Assembly (NCBI RefSeq): GCF_964204645.1
Contig: NC_134028.1
Location: forward strand, 5,430,501 to 5,494,500
DNA length: 64,000 nucleotides
Direction: 5' to 3'
Source: Tubulanus polymorphus
Taxonomy: Eukaryota > Nemertea > Palaeonemertea > Tubulaniformes > Tubulanidae
Each line of letters opens with the position of its first letter. The first letter of the stretch is position 1. A program made the translations under genes and the position numbers. This document shows positions 12,264 through 23,705 of this stretch, piece by piece. The notes beneath the pieces were generated by a model. It made no database searches. It was not told the DNA's origin and was given only the letters and a program-made list of their open reading frames with translations.

Positions 12264-15200
12264 ATGATGGCTGACACGGAGGAGGCGTCACTGAAACAAG
12301 TGATCTCAGATTTTGCGAGTGATACAAATTTTCATGGCGTCAAATATATCGTTCATTCTCCGAGTTGTTTTTCGAGGTAATTGTTTCATAATCTTTTAAA
12401 ACTATCTCACTGTCGTAAGTGTTCGACCTTTTTCAAGATACGCCGGTTCTGCAGTCGAGGCGCAAGTCCAATATGGGCACAATTCTTTTGATCGATTATG
12501 GGCCAAAATGTTTCATGAGTTAAGTTTATAATCTTTCGAGGCAAGGACTATGGAACTGGGATTCTTATAAAGGCACGCACATTATTCGGATTTTAGAGAA
12601 AAACATCCAATACAGTTCAAACCGCTTAAAAACTTTGATGCTGGTTGTTGTATGAGACTTTCTTTTATGGGACAGACTATTCTGGTTTCTGGTCTCTGCG
12701 GAAAATGAAACGTAGGCTTATTTATTGTTTTGTTTCAGATTTGTGTGGTTTCTATTAGTGTTGGGTATGACCGGAGCTTTATCCTATCAGATGTACGATC
12801 GTATACGATATTTTCGATCACGACCGGTTACTGTTGATATATCGCTAGAGCGCAATCCGGACAATCGTATTCTGTTTCCCGCTGTAACTATCTGTAACCC
12901 GAACACCTACAGGTAATACATGCTTAAAAATAAATCGATTAATTCGATAAATGCACAAAATTCCAATCCATGAGACATTTGGTCAGATATATCGTCAGAC
13001 ATATCGTGGGAATTTAGAAATACGTTTTAGGCACGATTCTCAAATCTAGTCGTAATTCTACCAGATGATCTTATCATTAATTTAGTTAATTCAAGACTTT
13101 GGGTCAGATGTATAGTTGTAAACAAGATAAAACTTACACGAAGGAAATTCTAAGTTCTGGGCACGATTTTTAAACTTAGGTCGTATAAATTCTACCAGAT
13201 GATCTGATACGTTCTGTGGCTAAATTAGTAAGCGTTCGAGAATTTGTGGTTTGTTAATTTCAGGTTGAGTGATGTGTACGAAAACGGAATCCACGATACA
13301 TTGTCGACTTTTTACACGACCGGTGACGTGAATGACGATGACTTTTTAAACCAGAGTGATTTACATGAAATGATTACAAAACTCGGACATCGACTGAACG
13401 ATTCATTGTTAGAGTAAGCTAGTGCATATCTTGTGGGGACGGGTTTTTATGAGTCTTCTGATATCAATGATCTTACCCTTTCTCAATGTCGTGCATCTTT
13501 CAATTTCCAGGTCATCGTTTCGGGCTCGTGAATTGAAACTGAATAATTTCACCACGGTTCTCACGGATTACGGCAAATGTTTTACATTCAACGGAAAAGA
13601 CAATCCAGATATACACGCAGATGGAACTGGTAGGCGATTTTAGAAGTATATTCCAATATAACCTTGTGTTTCTGTACTTCCTGAAAATTTGTTCTATAAT
13701 AACGATTAATCAACAAGAGTGTATCTAATTGCTAAAAGAAATGACGAATAAGATGATTTCAAAACATTTCTGATACATTTATGCATTTCCCAAAATGGGA
13801 CCTTAACTTCTACTATGCCCAGACACGCAGTCTGAATAAAGGAATTGATATTATTGTGACCTTCTCGAACGTTCAACTTTAGGAAGCGCATTCGGTTTGT
13901 CCATCATGATTAACACAGAACAGTATCAATACATGGAAGGGGAGCACAAGTCCGCGGGATTGAAGATACTCGTACACGACAAGAACGAAGTTCCCCGAAT
14001 CAGCGATCTGGCCATGTCAGTCCCAGCTTCTATGACTGCGACGATAGACGTCGCAGCAAGCGAGGTATGTTTGAATAAACCGGTCGTGTATAGGTAGTAC
14101 TGGATCAAACGGTAAAAAACTAATGAAATGAACTCATGTTGGCGTCTTCATTCCTTCCATGATTGTTTTATATATATTAGATATTTCCAAATCTGTTTCA
14201 TCCGATGTTTTTGACTTTTAAATTCTCGCCACATTCATGGTACATATTACTTGTCCACCAGATAGACACATGAATCATATCCATACTTTCACTATTCATT
14301 ATAGACTTCTGAGCTCGAGTATCCATATGGCAAGTGCGTAAAAGATGCTAAACCACAGTCACAGTGTCTACGGCGATGCGAGGTCCGGAAGGTTACTGAA
14401 ATCTGTAAATGTAAACCATTCTACGCGGAAGACATTGTATCATCCGATATCAAATACTGTACCTTAATCCAACATCATAGTTGTTCCTTGTCAGCTCTGG
14501 GTAAGACATCAGTTTGTGTGTCACCTCCTCGGTGTTTGTCTTCAGTACGTATCTTACGTTTTGTTCTCTGGTTTTGGAAATCATTGAGTGTATACATTGG
14601 ATCTATATTTTAGATACGTACCTGTACACTTATCATGCAGAGTCCATAGTGCTCGATACAAATCGCAGTAATGAAATTAATGTATTTGCTTCGATTTTAT
14701 TTACAACAGAAGAACTGAGGAAGTCCGAGCAAACATGTGAGGTAGTGTGTCCAGTACCGTGTCACCAAATAACTTATAAGTCTAGAATAAGTTACGCGTC
14801 CATGTCGAGTTATATGGCAAAACGAATGTCAAACAGATTCTCGGCGAATTTCAAGTTACGAAAAGCAGTCACTCGCGCCAGAGTTATTTCCCATTTGCTC
14901 GATACAAAACTCCAGCACAACGACTTTCTGGCCGTCATGCAGTTCGTCCTACACTTCCAACAAAGTATACAGTACTTGCATAACCTACGCGACCGATTCT
15001 TATTGGTATACGGCGATTTAGAAAAGCAGAGAGGAAAGATTACCGCCTCTCTACGGAAGGCTCAATCCGACTTGAACCAAATCAAGAAGGAATACGCGCG
15101 AATATCAGCCTTGAATCATGTGGATTCACTGTTCAGGTCACCGATAGCCACCGTGCGATATGTACACGCCAATTTAGAAGTCATTAAAACTTACTTGTTC

Positions 15201-16633
15201 GAACCCAATGCTTCAAATGTGAGTGCAGAAGCATTCAACGAGAAAGTCTCAGCAACCGCCGATGTTTTCAGATCCGTTAAAATCGCAATCATTTCAGCGG
15301 TCAACGAATTAACCGATGTATATACGAGTCTTGACGAAATTCTCACTTCGGTGGAAAGTCGTCGAGGTTTTCCGTATTTACAAGTGGGAAAAATTATCGG
15401 TAACCTAGGAGTTGCCGCCGCCGCGATGGAAGTGTCGAGCATCCAGATGGAAAAGGATTTCGAACAGGTGTTAGAAAATCTCAAGTCACTGGAATCAGGA
15501 GGAGATTTGCTTGTGGAATGGTCGGATTTCGAATACATCTCCACCACGGAGATACCAATTCTTATCGACGCACTTGAATATCAAAGTTCCGGGTTTTATG
15601 GTAATCTGTCTAAGGTATTCGAAGAGCTTGAACAATTTCATGTAAATGTCGGCTTACATGAAATGCGATTTGACATGGCTTTTATGAAGTACGTGAACGC
15701 TTCGCGTGCCGTCATCGACGCCGAAAGCGGGAGCAATCTTTTTCATCTGATCAGCCTAATAAAAACTATAGAAAATACGCTAATTCTAAGTCTCAACAGA
15801 ACGATCGATTTGAATGGTTACGTGAACCTGAGCAAACTGCTCGGTAAAAATCTGAGATTCGATCATCTCGATATTTTTTATGAACGTTTCGGATTGTTCG
15901 TTGAAAATGAGTTTTTAGGCCTAGCAGTGGCACTCGACGAGGTCGTCGGCAATACCGCGTACACGGTGGATTTCCTGAAAACTGTGCGCAATGCTGTCAA
16001 TCTCACTGATCCCGATAGCAAAGAACACGAAACACTACAAGATGTGGCCAACGAACGAGACAGAATACGAAAAACTAAACACGAACTGGTGCAAAATCGG
16101 GCAAACGTTGACACGAAACGAAAATCACTACAGCGTAATGTAGAAACATTCTTTGAATCAACAAAAATCAACGAGAAATTTATTAGGTTTGTTCTATCCA
16201 GGTCACCCATTGACTTTTAGGGCCCGATTCTATCTTACCCTTAATATACATTTTCAGACTAGTTAATACACCTTCATTTCTATTTCACTTGTAGGGATAA
16301 TTTTGTCTACGTGAAGGTGTTCTTTCGGTCGTTAAGAGTTCAGAAACTGGTGAAGTCTCCCGCTTACTCTTGGTTTTCTCTCATCTGTAAGTCTTTAACG
16401 GAAAGTTTCATCGGTCCGAAATCATATTCTTTTCCATTTGTTTTTTTGGATATCTCTATCAGATTTTTTTTTCAGGTGATGTTGGTGGTACAGCTGGCTT
16501 ATATCTGGGAGCGTCGTTATTGGCTATAGTTGAAGTTGTGTATTTTGTATGCAGTCAGTTTCAGCGGTCAGTGTTAAAATCTTATCGCAGAAACTGCCGT
16601 GCTACTTCGCTAGGCCCTGCCACTCAACCCTAA
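12264..16633 (+). CDS. DEG/ENaC channel B, tandem paralogue with the same insertion
   Basis: Same nine-exon plan and intron phases as channel A: 12264-12376, 12739-12912, 13264-13413, 13511-13629, 13883-14064, 14305-14500, 14710-16186, 16295-16386, 16476-16633; 886 residues. The first of two adjacent ATGs is used as start. It has FHGVKYI, TM1, FPAVTICNPNTYR, the Cys-rich block ending CPVPCH, and CDVGGTAGLYLGAS before and in TM2. The insertion occupies about residues 352-803. It is clearly homologous to that of A but much more diverged than exons 2, 5, 6 and 8, which are nearly identical in DNA. The two inserts share the block YGNLS..EEL..FH and two sequons (NLS, NAS). The C-terminal tail differs from that of A. 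Like A, it should be a cation channel subunit, perhaps co-assembling with A (inference). AATAAA at 17064-17069. Confidence 0.9.
12975..13215. repeat. internal duplication in channel B intron 2
   Basis: Two roughly 110-120 bp units (about 12975-13095 and 13105-13215) share phrases such as GGCACGATTYTYAAA and TCTACCAGATGATCT. Channel A intron 2 has a single unit (about 3650-3790), so the duplication arose in B. Confidence 0.55.
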
Positions 16634-17178
16634 TTGAGATGAGTAGCCTTATCAGTTTGAATGAGTCGACCACATCTTTTTCGAACAGGGTAATTGTAGT
16701 AGGTTTGGGGTCCTCACGGAAAATGTGTACCGGCCCCGATGCTGACAACTGCGTATATTCCTCGACTTCTGTATTTCTATGCAATTTTCCCTTCATATTT
16801 TTGTCATATCTCATCAATTACTCTAAAATCAACTGACTCAGTGATCGGCTTGCAGGTCCGCTGGCGGACAGCCGAAATAAGGCGAATATTTCACCCCCTA
16901 ATGATCGGGTTTGATTTACCGGCATTTTGCATCATGTTATCTTTTATTTGATATTCTGTATTTTTTCAATACATGTTATTATCTTACATATGTATTTCTT
17001 TTATTTTCGGACAATTTGAGACAATAACTTTTGATTGAATTGAATTTCTATCGCTTCTTGTGAAATAAATTGAATTGAAATTGAATTCAATCGGTAAAAG
17101 GCATTGATTCTCAAGGTCGTTGACGGATTTTGACATTTTGTAAATTTTCGAAGAGAAACTACGGGAGATTATGACGTT

Positions 17179-19022
17179 ATGATGTCTGTGAAGATGTTTG
17201 TCGGCTGTCTGTTGCTGGGAACTTTGTCAGCGGAAGCTGTTTTTTATGCGTTTAATTGGATCCAAAAGCGCCGTCGAATGTGGGCCGCGAAAAAACCGAA
17301 CAAAATACTGAAAATCTTATTTTTCCCCGACGAAAATATGAGTTGTCAGGCATTTTTCAGAGACAGAAAAGGCTGCAGAAATCACGATTGCCGCTACAGC
17401 CACGAAACTACATCTTTAAGCCAGCTGCTATGTTTCTTAAATGCCGCAAAATCGAACTTGGATTTGTGTATATTTTTGATCACCTCACCGGAATTAGGGG
17501 ACGCAGTCGTTAATCTGCATAAGAGAGGAGTGGTTGTCAGAGTTATTGTCGATAGCGAACAGATCGACGCAAGCGGCTCTCAGATTGGAAAGTTTAGGTC
17601 GGAAGGTAAATATAGTGGTTTCGTCAAACAGCAGGGTATAAGGTTCACCCAGCACTGGCAGTGGTTGTCTCCACCAGTGATCTCCGTCGCTCTACGATCC
17701 TAGTGTAACCAACCACACAGACGCGTGCATTCAAATTCGCTGTACAGTTGCCGACCAGAATTTGGTCGGCTTTTTTGTCTGTGTTCAAACTGCGATATCT
17801 CGGCAAATAAACAACCGATTTTGATAAATAAACTATCTACACTAACCTTATGATGTCTTACGTTTGTTCATTATATCATTTTGACGATAAATCTGATTTT
17901 AGTACAATTAAATTTAAGATACAAAAATGATGCGCTGTTTAGTGATGGGACACGCATCGCTCAAGTGTCTTGTTGCTAACGAACTACAGTGTTACAATGC
18001 CTAGTTTCAAAGTGAAAAAATGGTGTCATTTTTGCTATTTCTGTATTTATATCGCATCAAGCACGGACTATGATGAAGGAACCTCCGAATGAATATAATA
18101 ATAAGAAAACTGAATGTTTGAGGTTTGTAAAGAGAGTTTATTTTTCACAATCGGTTTGGTGAAACTGGATTTCTGGTGGTTTAAAGCTGCAGTGATCTAA
18201 AAGTATCGAGAAAATGTCGTTCGCATCTTAGTGTCTGTGGTACATCAGACACTAAGATTCTTGGTGAAGGTATAAGGGTGTGTGCGTGTAGGAGGCATAT
18301 ACTGTAAGGTCTAAGCCCATCCGATTATAAAAAGCTTACCACCAACGATTAGGTAACTAACTACTGTAAGGTCATGTTGTAATTCAGACTAGTGCACACC
18401 TATGATCATCCATTAAATTAACTGAAGGATACCTATAACACCTGTATGATTGGAGACTACTAATAGGGGTACCTTGAATGACAAATTGCCAATGCTACTG
18501 CTGTGGCATTTGACGATTCTACTTACGGCAAGCAAGGATCTGCAAGTCTCACTAGTTATAGTTTATTGGTGTTCTGGGATCATGTTCTTCTACATTTCAG
18601 TTAAAATCGAATGAACTTTTTTTCTCTTGGTAAATCAATTCTTATTGACCACCTCCCTGGATCCGCCCAGTGTGGGAGCCTAAGAATCGAAATAAAACTT
18701 CAAGCGCCCCATTACCTGACTATCTAAAATAGGTAGCCCTAAAATGTTTGCGCTGTATGTTTTAGATTCTGAGTACGCAGTTTATCTTATCTTATTTCCA
18801 GGTATTCAAGTTCGTCACGATCAAACATCATATTTTATGCATCACAAATTCGCTATCGTCGACAATACCATACTTCTGAACGGTTCGTTCAACTGGTCGC
18901 GACAAGCTATCACGGGAAATAACGAAAACGTTTTAGTCACCAACGACGACGAAATTGTCCAACCGTATTGCCAAGAATTCAGAAGCTTATGGACGACGTT
19001 CGACCCTGCTTCGATTCTATGA
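17179..19022 (+). CDS. PLD6: mitochondrial cardiolipin hydrolase / Zucchini-type endonuclease
   Basis: Two exons, 17179-17605 and 18802-19022, joined in phase 1; 215 residues, close to vertebrate PLD6. The N-terminal hydrophobic segment (about 6-25) followed by basic residues fits an outer-mitochondrial-membrane anchor. A Cys/His cluster at 56-75 (C56, C66, C71, H75) matches the CCCH-like insert of the family. The single HKD motif is intact: H156-x-K158-x4-D163 followed by GSFN at 170-173, so a homodimer would form the active site. PLD6/Zucchini works in piRNA biogenesis and phospholipid hydrolysis at mitochondria. The first of two adjacent ATGs is used; a four-codon upstream reading frame starts at 17171. 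The intron carries a 0.6-kb transposon. AATAAA at 19310-19315. The start lies only about 110 bp after channel B's polyadenylation signal. Confidence 0.92.
17644..18268. mobile_element. non-autonomous DNA element in PLD6 intron
   Basis: Begins TTCACCCAGCACTGGCAG and ends TTCTTGGTGAA, giving short inverted termini (TTCACC/GGTGAA). A 12-bp hairpin stem (TCTTAGTGTCTG and its complement) lies just inside the right end at about 18226-18257. A shorter copy with the same ends but most of the middle deleted is at 22845-22946. No transposase reading frame seen. Confidence 0.65.
18312..18365. repeat. dispersed repeat shared with 57003-57066
   Basis: The stretch reading CTAAGCCCATCCGATTATAA, then AGCTTACCACCAACGATT, is repeated with few changes near 57003-57066. 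It lies in the PLD6 intron just after the 0.6-kb element. Confidence 0.6.
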
Positions 19023-20057
19023 TTTCAACTGTTCGTCAATAATCGCACTCGTTTTAAATTGTGGTGGTATGAAATGTAGATTTAGATATACATATATGAT
19101 CGTTCGAAGTACGAATTAAGGATATGTTCGCAAATCTTGCATGAAATCGAATGTGTGTAGGTTATGAACCTAGAATCGAGTTAGTAGGGTTAATAAGACG
19201 TGGCAGCAAACATGCAGAGTTGTAGTCGATGAATTGTCTCAATGTGCAAAATCAAAAATTATGTTATGAATTTGTATAGATCAATGGCTTTATATGAAAA
19301 TGTTCCAATAATAAATGAAATTTGAGATTAAGATAATTTTTTCTTATTTCTGGTCACTGTGAAATCTTAAACATACTCAGTGGATCCTCGTTACAATTTT
19401 CGGGGGACATGAATATATCTAAACTTAACAACGTTCTGCTGTATCTTGGACCTATTCCATTACACATGACGGGTTTAAAAGATATCGCACATTATTTGAT
19501 GGAAAGCACACAGCCCATGGTGAGTTAAATAGAATGTCGACCTGTCCTAAAGTGCTGAATGCTCGAGACCATCAAACTCAATAGAACAGAGTGGTGGACA
19601 ATGTACAACAACAACAAATATAGAAACAAAAATAATTTATTCATTATTCGAGATAAATACCATAAACCATTCATACAGTCATACACCTAACAACAAGAAA
19701 ATAATGCACATGAAGCTTATCAAAGTTGGAGATTAATCAGATGCTCAGCCTTGGAAAATATAGTGAATGAAAATATCTTTCAGAAATTCCTCTAGAGAGC
19801 CGAGGTAGGAAAAAAAGATCATCAGATTTAATATATAACTTACATATTCTCTGATACACACATACATAAATACTTGAGCACAGTGAATTCAGACATTTCT
19901 GTCACTTAAAGAGAGTACATTAAATACTGTGATGGACTCTGAGAGGCTTTAACACATTTGCTGCCTTGATCATTCCAACTGGTTAACGCGAGTTGGCGCG
20001 ATCCGCCATTTCGGTTTAATTAGGCGATACAATCACAGAGTAGTGTTTTTGCTTCGT
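19023..20057. other. convergent 3' ends of PLD6 and STK19
   Basis: Holds PLD6's polyadenylation signal (AATAAA, 19310-19315) and one for STK19 on the opposite strand (TTTATT, 19636-19641). No further gene is supported. Confidence 0.55.
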
Positions 20058-22049
20058 TCAATCGTTCAAACGCAATAAATCTCCAGATGTTGTCTTTATC
20101 CTATTAAGAAACACGATATTCTACACATGTATCCAGGATATTTGCAACGCAGTTTTGCAGTATTTTGAATTGACTCATTACCTCTGAACCATATCCGCAC
20201 CAATGATATCGTGTAGATGGTATTCCATTCCTAGTTTAACACTTTTAGGTAGATTTCTTTGCTCGAGTTCCTAAGTAAGAAAACATTCTTCAAAATTATA
20301 AAAATTATAATAAAATCTGCATTAAGAACAGGTTTGATATCGAAAATGAATCTTACAGTTTTAAGTATTTCTTTGTATTTGGACTTTTTGATCATAGCTA
20401 CCACAGCTTTTCGTCCGCGAATAAAGCTTTTGATAAATGCACCAATTGCGGGTATAGCTAACCACCAGCTACCTACATCACGTACTGTCAGAATACTGCA
20501 CTGTACTAGCTTGCTGAAATGAATAAAATCAACTACACGGAGAAACTACAATAGAATCCGCTTGATTTGGATCATTTGGGACCAACAAAATTCATGCAGT
20601 TAGTTTACAGGAATCCAGCTTAAAAGTCATTTTCATGTATATTAATGAACAAATGGACTGCAAATATTGCCACCTTAATCCGGATTAAGTGAGTTCGATC
20701 AGAATCATAATTTCATAGTTAACATCATAGTCATTTGGCTGCATTTTTTTATTGATATTAAAACGTATCATTATTTGTACCTTATTCGGACATTTTCAGA
20801 TAAAGAATTAGATAACAAATTGTGATGACTAACGTAATTTCAGCTTCCGTGAAGTTAAACGCGGTTGTCAACGTTTTCCTATCGAGACTTACGTCAGGGC
20901 AACATTTCAAAACATTCTCGCTATATTTTTCTGTAATTTAAAAGCAAATGAAAAATTTTACTTACAAATATCAATTGAGGTGAAAATTTTGTTCATAAAC
21001 GATGCACTTAATTTAGGAATTCGATCTAAAGAAGCAGCAAACCTATTATGGAAGATTGTAAGCCCATGATTTTACTGTGCTCTTTAACATAATCGATGTA
21101 ATCCGTTGTGAATACGACACCATATTCATCTTCATCTGACAAACTGAGTTTAAAGAGTCTTATTTCACTGCTGTTCCGTAGTTCGCCCTATCATAAGATA
21201 AATTGAAATACAGCGGCTGGATTTAAACACTTGTAGGCCTATAACTTTAAGCCAGGGGCTAACCAGGGTGGCCACTTTCCTCCTAATTACAAATCCATGA
21301 TTTTCCCATGTGATTAGATAAAATTCCGTGAATCAGAGAAATTTCTAGGTTTAATATGCAATAAATTCATTCATTTTTCGGTAAATCACGCGCTGATAAT
21401 GAAACACAGTCAAAAGCATTATGTGAATTCCCTGGGCCCAGTTTTATAGACTGGCGCTAACTTTAACCAGGGGGTTAACTTTCCAGGTATTACAGGTCAG
21501 CGGCCACCCAGTCACTTCATTATCAATTGAGTAAGCCTCTGGGTTAAGATAATATCAGTCTATAAAATACAACCGGCCCCCGGGTGAAGCATTAAATAGA
21601 ATTAAGTGACTACTACGATTTCTGTTCTTACCAATTGTTTATCAACGAGGGTTCGATTTTTCAGAATACTGTATAACTGATGTTTTAACATTATCGCAGG
21701 AAGATCGCGTTCAAACTTATCCTTCGGGAAAATGTTTTTCAGATAGAGTAGCGTTGTCTTAGTGTCATTCGGTATATTCGTTTCTAAAAGTTAACAAAAA
21801 AGACCATTATGATACAGCAGCTTTGGTTACACTTAATTTCATATCGAGGCCACCATAAATTTGGCGAAACAGTGAGCTCGGCAACTGCAGGATTATTCTT
21901 CATTTACCCATAATATCATCCTTCTCAAAATGAACGTTGTTAGTGGAAGAGCTTGACGAGCCGGCTAGAACTCGGCCTGTTGTGCACTGTCGCTTTCTGT
22001 GTTTATGGTGTAACGTGTGATTAAGAGGCAACAGACGCTTACGATTCAT
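20058..22049 (-). CDS. STK19: STK19 homologue (winged-helix DNA-repair protein)
   Basis: Seven exons on the minus strand, 5' to 3': 22049-21908, 21783-21632, 21187-21043, 20930-20834, 20513-20357, 20270-20182, 20100-20058; phases agree throughout and give 274 residues. Recognised by the order of conserved blocks: KHQLYSILKNRTLVDKQL, GVVFTTDY, the FNFTEAEIT segment, LTVRDVGSWWLAIPAIG, then FIKSFIRGRKAV, EYHLHDIIGAD and C-terminal TTSGDLLRL. The human protein, once called a kinase, has no kinase fold. Recent work describes it as a winged-helix DNA-binding nuclear factor in transcription-coupled nucleotide excision repair. The basic N-terminus (MNRKRLLPLNH) is nuclear-localisation-like. Six or so residues expected before GELR are absent at the exon 2/3 junction, so a micro-exon could be missing from this model. 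Convergent with PLD6. Confidence 0.9.
21431..21583. repeat. MITE with GGGCCCAGTTTTATAGAC-type ends
   Basis: Starts CCTGGGCCCAGTTTTATAGAC-like and ends with the imperfect complement GTCTATAAAATACAACCGG then CCCCCGG. Lies in STK19 intron 2. No coding capacity. Confidence 0.65.
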
Positions 22050-22844
22050 GATTCAAACCACTGACCATCAACAATCCTATGAGAAAAAGTGTTTTGTATG
22101 TCATGAGGAAAACAAGTGAACAGTTACGGTAGGCCTAATTAATTCAAGTAAAGTTAGATAAAGATCATATAGATCGAGAGAGTGAGAGAGTTTAATTTGT
22201 GGGTAAGCAAGAATAGCTCATCAGAACGTCGACCCAGTATATCGATATCTGACAAAGCAGCTTCTATGATACAGTTACTAGGCCTGGGTACGGGTACCCT
22301 CAAATATCTTTGATTTTGCGTTGGGTACACAAATTTTGATTAATGCTAAAAAACCAAGTCAGAACTCACAGAACTGCCCGACGACCTTGAGAAATTTTTA
22401 CGTAGGAGTACGCTACGGTACTGCCTCGGTTTGGAGTAAAACCCGGATATTCTAATCCGCATGCCAGTGGAGCATCCGCGGCGGCGCGCATGTTTACTCT
22501 GTTTACCCGGTGTTCCTCATCCGAGAGAGTGAACAGAGATTAAGGAGATTTTTTTTAGATACACATACGGCAACACAAGGGTCTGATGCAAATATTTTTT
22601 GACCCAAGCGTCCAAGGTACTGTGTAGTTTTTTTTCTTATATATATAGTAGCCTACGGTACCTTGGGAAAATCAAAAGTAGCGTAGTTCCCTAACCCTAA
22701 ACAACGACTGGTACTTCAGAATAAATACACTGCACACCAGGTCAGGAGGTTGTTGCGATCTTAAAAACAAACTCGACATTGATTATCTATTCGTGTACAG
22801 TTTTAAATTTTGGTGTCACGATAGAAGGGTTTGTCCATTTTGTT

Positions 22845-22946
22845 CTCCCAGCACTGGCAGTGGTTGTCTCCACCAGTGATCTCCGTCGCTCTACGATCCT
22901 AGTGTAACCCAACTGTGGTACATCAGACACTAAGATTCTTGGTGAA
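22845..22946. repeat. deletion derivative of the element at 17644-18268
   Basis: The first 70 or so bases (CCCAGCACTGGCAGTGG through CTACGATCCTAGTGTAAC) and the last 35 or so (GTGGTACATCAGACACTAAG through TTGGTGAA) match the longer copy almost exactly. The roughly 500 bases between them are missing. Confidence 0.8.
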
Positions 22947-23410
22947 CCATTTTGTATACTGGCACTATTACAATATGTTTTCGTCGTCAAAAATCATGTA
23001 ACAAATAAATGCGTGGCAAATATTTCTCAACGTTGTATGTATCAACCGGAAGAAAACGGATAACCAAGAATGTCATGGAAGATCAGAAGTAGGTTCTCTA
23101 TGTCGGATTCGACAAACTCAAGATGATTGTTGAAAGATCTTTGTTGACACTTAATAATGAGAGAGTGAGACATGCAACATCTAACGCGGATATCACGGTC
23201 GGAGATTCTTCACGGGCCACCATAGGGTCAAAAAACGTTGCCTAAAATTCCCGTCATTGAACTAGCAATACATCTGAACTAACAATGAACTAACAATCAG
23301 AATACGTGTACTGGAAACGTAGGTCTTATCATATACGTATCGTTAATCGATCAGTCGCTGCAGCAGTCTGTTACTGGTTAGCACTACTAGCTTCACAACA
23401 TATTGTGTCG

Positions 23411-23489
23411 CTACTGATAGGTGGTCTGGTGGTTAGCACGAATTTTTCAAATGCTGGAGGATCGCGGTTCGATTCTTGGCTGTGCTGCG
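23411..23489 (+). repeat. tRNA-like sequence, probable SINE head
   Basis: Has an A-box-like TGGTGGTTAGCACG and a B-box GGTTCGATTCT at roughly tRNA spacing (about 35 bp apart), but the stems do not pair as a working tRNA. A tRNA-derived SINE or tRNA pseudogene fits best. Confidence 0.5.
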
Positions 23490-23705
23490 ATATTAGCGCC
23501 ACGATTCTTTTTTCATCCCTTTTTATACCCTGACTCAAAGTTCCCAGCATAGCAAATCCTATCGACGATAAAAAATATAAACGGGGAAATCCCAGGTATA
23601 TGTTCTTATACATGTCCTCATTTTTCGATAATGAAGGCGGGAAATCCCAGGAATCTTGCGTCAGTTTGTGTTCGGAATTGGCGAGAGACGGACGTCACTC
23701 TCAAA

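Larger units (their letters stand above)
22050..23705. other. intergenic, STK19 upstream to APOL-like gene
   Basis: Upstream of STK19 (minus) and of the APOL-like gene (plus). Contains a deleted copy of the PLD6-intron element (22845-22946) and a tRNA-like sequence (23411-23489). Possible 5' exons of the APOL-like gene could lie here but none is convincing. Confidence 0.5.

Noticed and set aside
15191-16210. Two minus-strand open frames of 110-118 codons
   Set aside because: Antisense shadows of the long exon 7 of channel B.
19377-19508. Exon-like stretch on + with acceptor CTCAG, open frame and donor ATG/GTGAGT
   Set aside because: No partner exon, no recognised protein similarity, and it lies between two convergent 3' ends; the open frame of about 40 codons may be chance.
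23631-23705. 25-residue N-terminal extension of the APOL-like protein
   Set aside because: Composition is unlike the rest and the region sits in repeat-like sequence; kept only as a possibility.
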